From Neorhizobium galegae bv. orientalis str. HAMBI 540 (GTDB taxonomy: Bacteria; Pseudomonadota; Alphaproteobacteria; Rhizobiales; Rhizobiaceae), in the NCBI RefSeq assembly GCF_000731315.1, contig NZ_HG938353.1, forward strand, positions 2,728,001-2,792,000: 64,000 nucleotides of DNA. Direction: 5' to 3'. How positions within the stretch are numbered: position 1 is the stretch's first letter; each line of letters opens with the position of its first letter. Under the pieces are notes generated by a model, which was not told the origin of the DNA, searched no databases, and was given only the letters and a program-made list of their open reading frames with translations. A program made the position numbers and the translations under genes. This document shows, in pieces, positions 63,496-64,000 of this stretch.

Positions 63496-64000
63496 ATGGC
63501 CTACGAAACCATTCTTGCAATCGCCCTCTTCTCGCTTGTCGGATCGGTCTCGCCGGGACCGAGCAATTTCATGCTGCTCGCCTCGGGCACCAATTTCGGC
63601 TTCCGGCGCACCGTGCCGCAGATCCTCGGCATCACCATCGGTTTTTCGTCGGTGCTGCTGGCGGTCGGCTTCGGTCTCGGCGCGCTTCTGACGGCCTATC
63701 CGCCGCTTGGATTGGCGCTGAAGATCGCCGGCGGCGCCTACCTGCTCACCCTCGCCTGGCGGATTGCCATGTCCCGCTCCGTTTCCAGCGATAGCGCGAG
63801 CGCCGCCCGCCCCCTCACCTTCCTCGAATCCGCCGCTTTCCAATGGGTCAACCCGAAGGCCTGGGTCGGCGCGCTGACCGCCATGGCGGCCTATGCCAGC
63901 GCCGAGAACCCGTTCGTCTCGGTGGTGCTGATCACGCTCGTCGTCGCCGTCGTCAACCTGCCGAGCGTCGCCGTCTGGGCCGGCTTCGGCGTGGCGCTGC
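63496..64000 (+). CDS. LysE-family exporter, truncated by the window edge
   Basis: The first 168 residues of a LysE/RhtB amino-acid exporter: MAYETILAIALFSLVGSVSPGPSNFMLLASGTNFGFRRTVPQILG with the family-typical PGPSNFMLL, then membrane segments and ESAAFQWVNPKAWVGALTAMAAY. GGGAGACC precedes the ATG. The reading frame runs past base 64000. The exported substrate is unknown. Confidence 0.9.
   Translation, partial: MAYETILAIALFSLVGSVSPGPSNFMLLASGTNFGFRRTVPQILGITIGFSSVLLAVGFGLGALLTAYPPLGLALKIAGGAYLLTLAWRIAMSRSVSSDSASAARPLTFLESAAFQWVNPKAWVGALTAMAAYASAENPFVSVVLITLVVAVVNLPSVAVWAGFGVAL

Overview
This window comes from an alphaproteobacterium, very probably a member of the Rhizobiaceae (Rhizobium, Neorhizobium or Agrobacterium type). 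The signs are GC-rich codon use, a beta-grasp glutamine synthetase II gene (glnII) facing a GstI-like DUF2735 gene, a urtABCDE plus ureDABCEFG cluster carrying the small riders DUF1272, DUF1311 and DUF2459, a rhizobial-type flagellin, and TTG/GTG starts. It looks like ordinary chromosome (or chromid) sequence. I saw no insertion sequence, phage, CRISPR array, rRNA or tRNA. No species can be named from the sequence alone.

Layout. 1-6.0 kb: a small exported Gly/Pro-rich protein under a perfect FNR/FixK-type box, a DEAD-box RNA helicase with a structured leader and an arginine/glycine-rich tail, a short-chain dehydrogenase, an EamA exporter and a frameshifted FAD monooxygenase. 6.4-9.7 kb: a three-gene operon of circularly permuted ATP-grasp, alpha-E and transglutaminase-like proteins, the 'amidoligase' type of predicted peptide-modifying system. 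9.9-11.7 kb: a PhyH-like dioxygenase, a J-domain-like protein and a small membrane protein. 11.8-16.6 kb: a ROK repressor facing xylFHG across a 19-bp palindromic operator. 16.7-18.6 kb: small proteins, a group II truncated haemoglobin, DUF423 and DUF2325. 18.7-21.4 kb: preTA, dihydropyrimidine dehydrogenase. 21.5-24 kb: a persulfide-sensor-like ArsR gene with a rhodanese and a CMD gene, a membrane protein, and a recent tandem duplicate of a tiny secreted protein. 24.1-26.2 kb: LysR and YeiH. 26.3-28 kb: gstI-like and glnII with NtrC and sigma-54 sites. 28-37.3 kb: RutR-like regulator, N-carbamoyl amidohydrolase, MazEF, dihydropyrimidinase, cupin, a small Cys-containing secreted protein and a ThiXYZ-like ABC importer split by a perfect 47-bp inverted repeat. 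37.6-43.1 kb: an RND efflux pump and a Crp/Fnr regulator with its own FNR-like box. 43.2-57.3 kb, all on the minus strand: urtABCDE, a PHB-depolymerase-like esterase and the urease genes, with a VapBC pair set between ureB and ureC. 57.5-64 kb: an orphan flagellin, an ABM protein, a phytochelatin-synthase-like protein, an alpha-amylase/trehalose synthase-family enzyme, a GlxA-type regulator, DUF488 and a truncated LysE exporter.

The main theme is nitrogen scavenging. PreTA, dihydropyrimidinase and beta-ureidopropionase strip uracil/thymine to ammonia, Urt and Ure import and split urea, and GlnII assimilates the ammonium under NtrC/sigma-54 control. Two toxin-antitoxin pairs are translationally coupled inside these operons. 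The less understood parts are the ATP-grasp/alpha-E/transglutaminase operon, the TA pairs embedded in metabolic operons, and the orphan flagellin with an unusual central domain.
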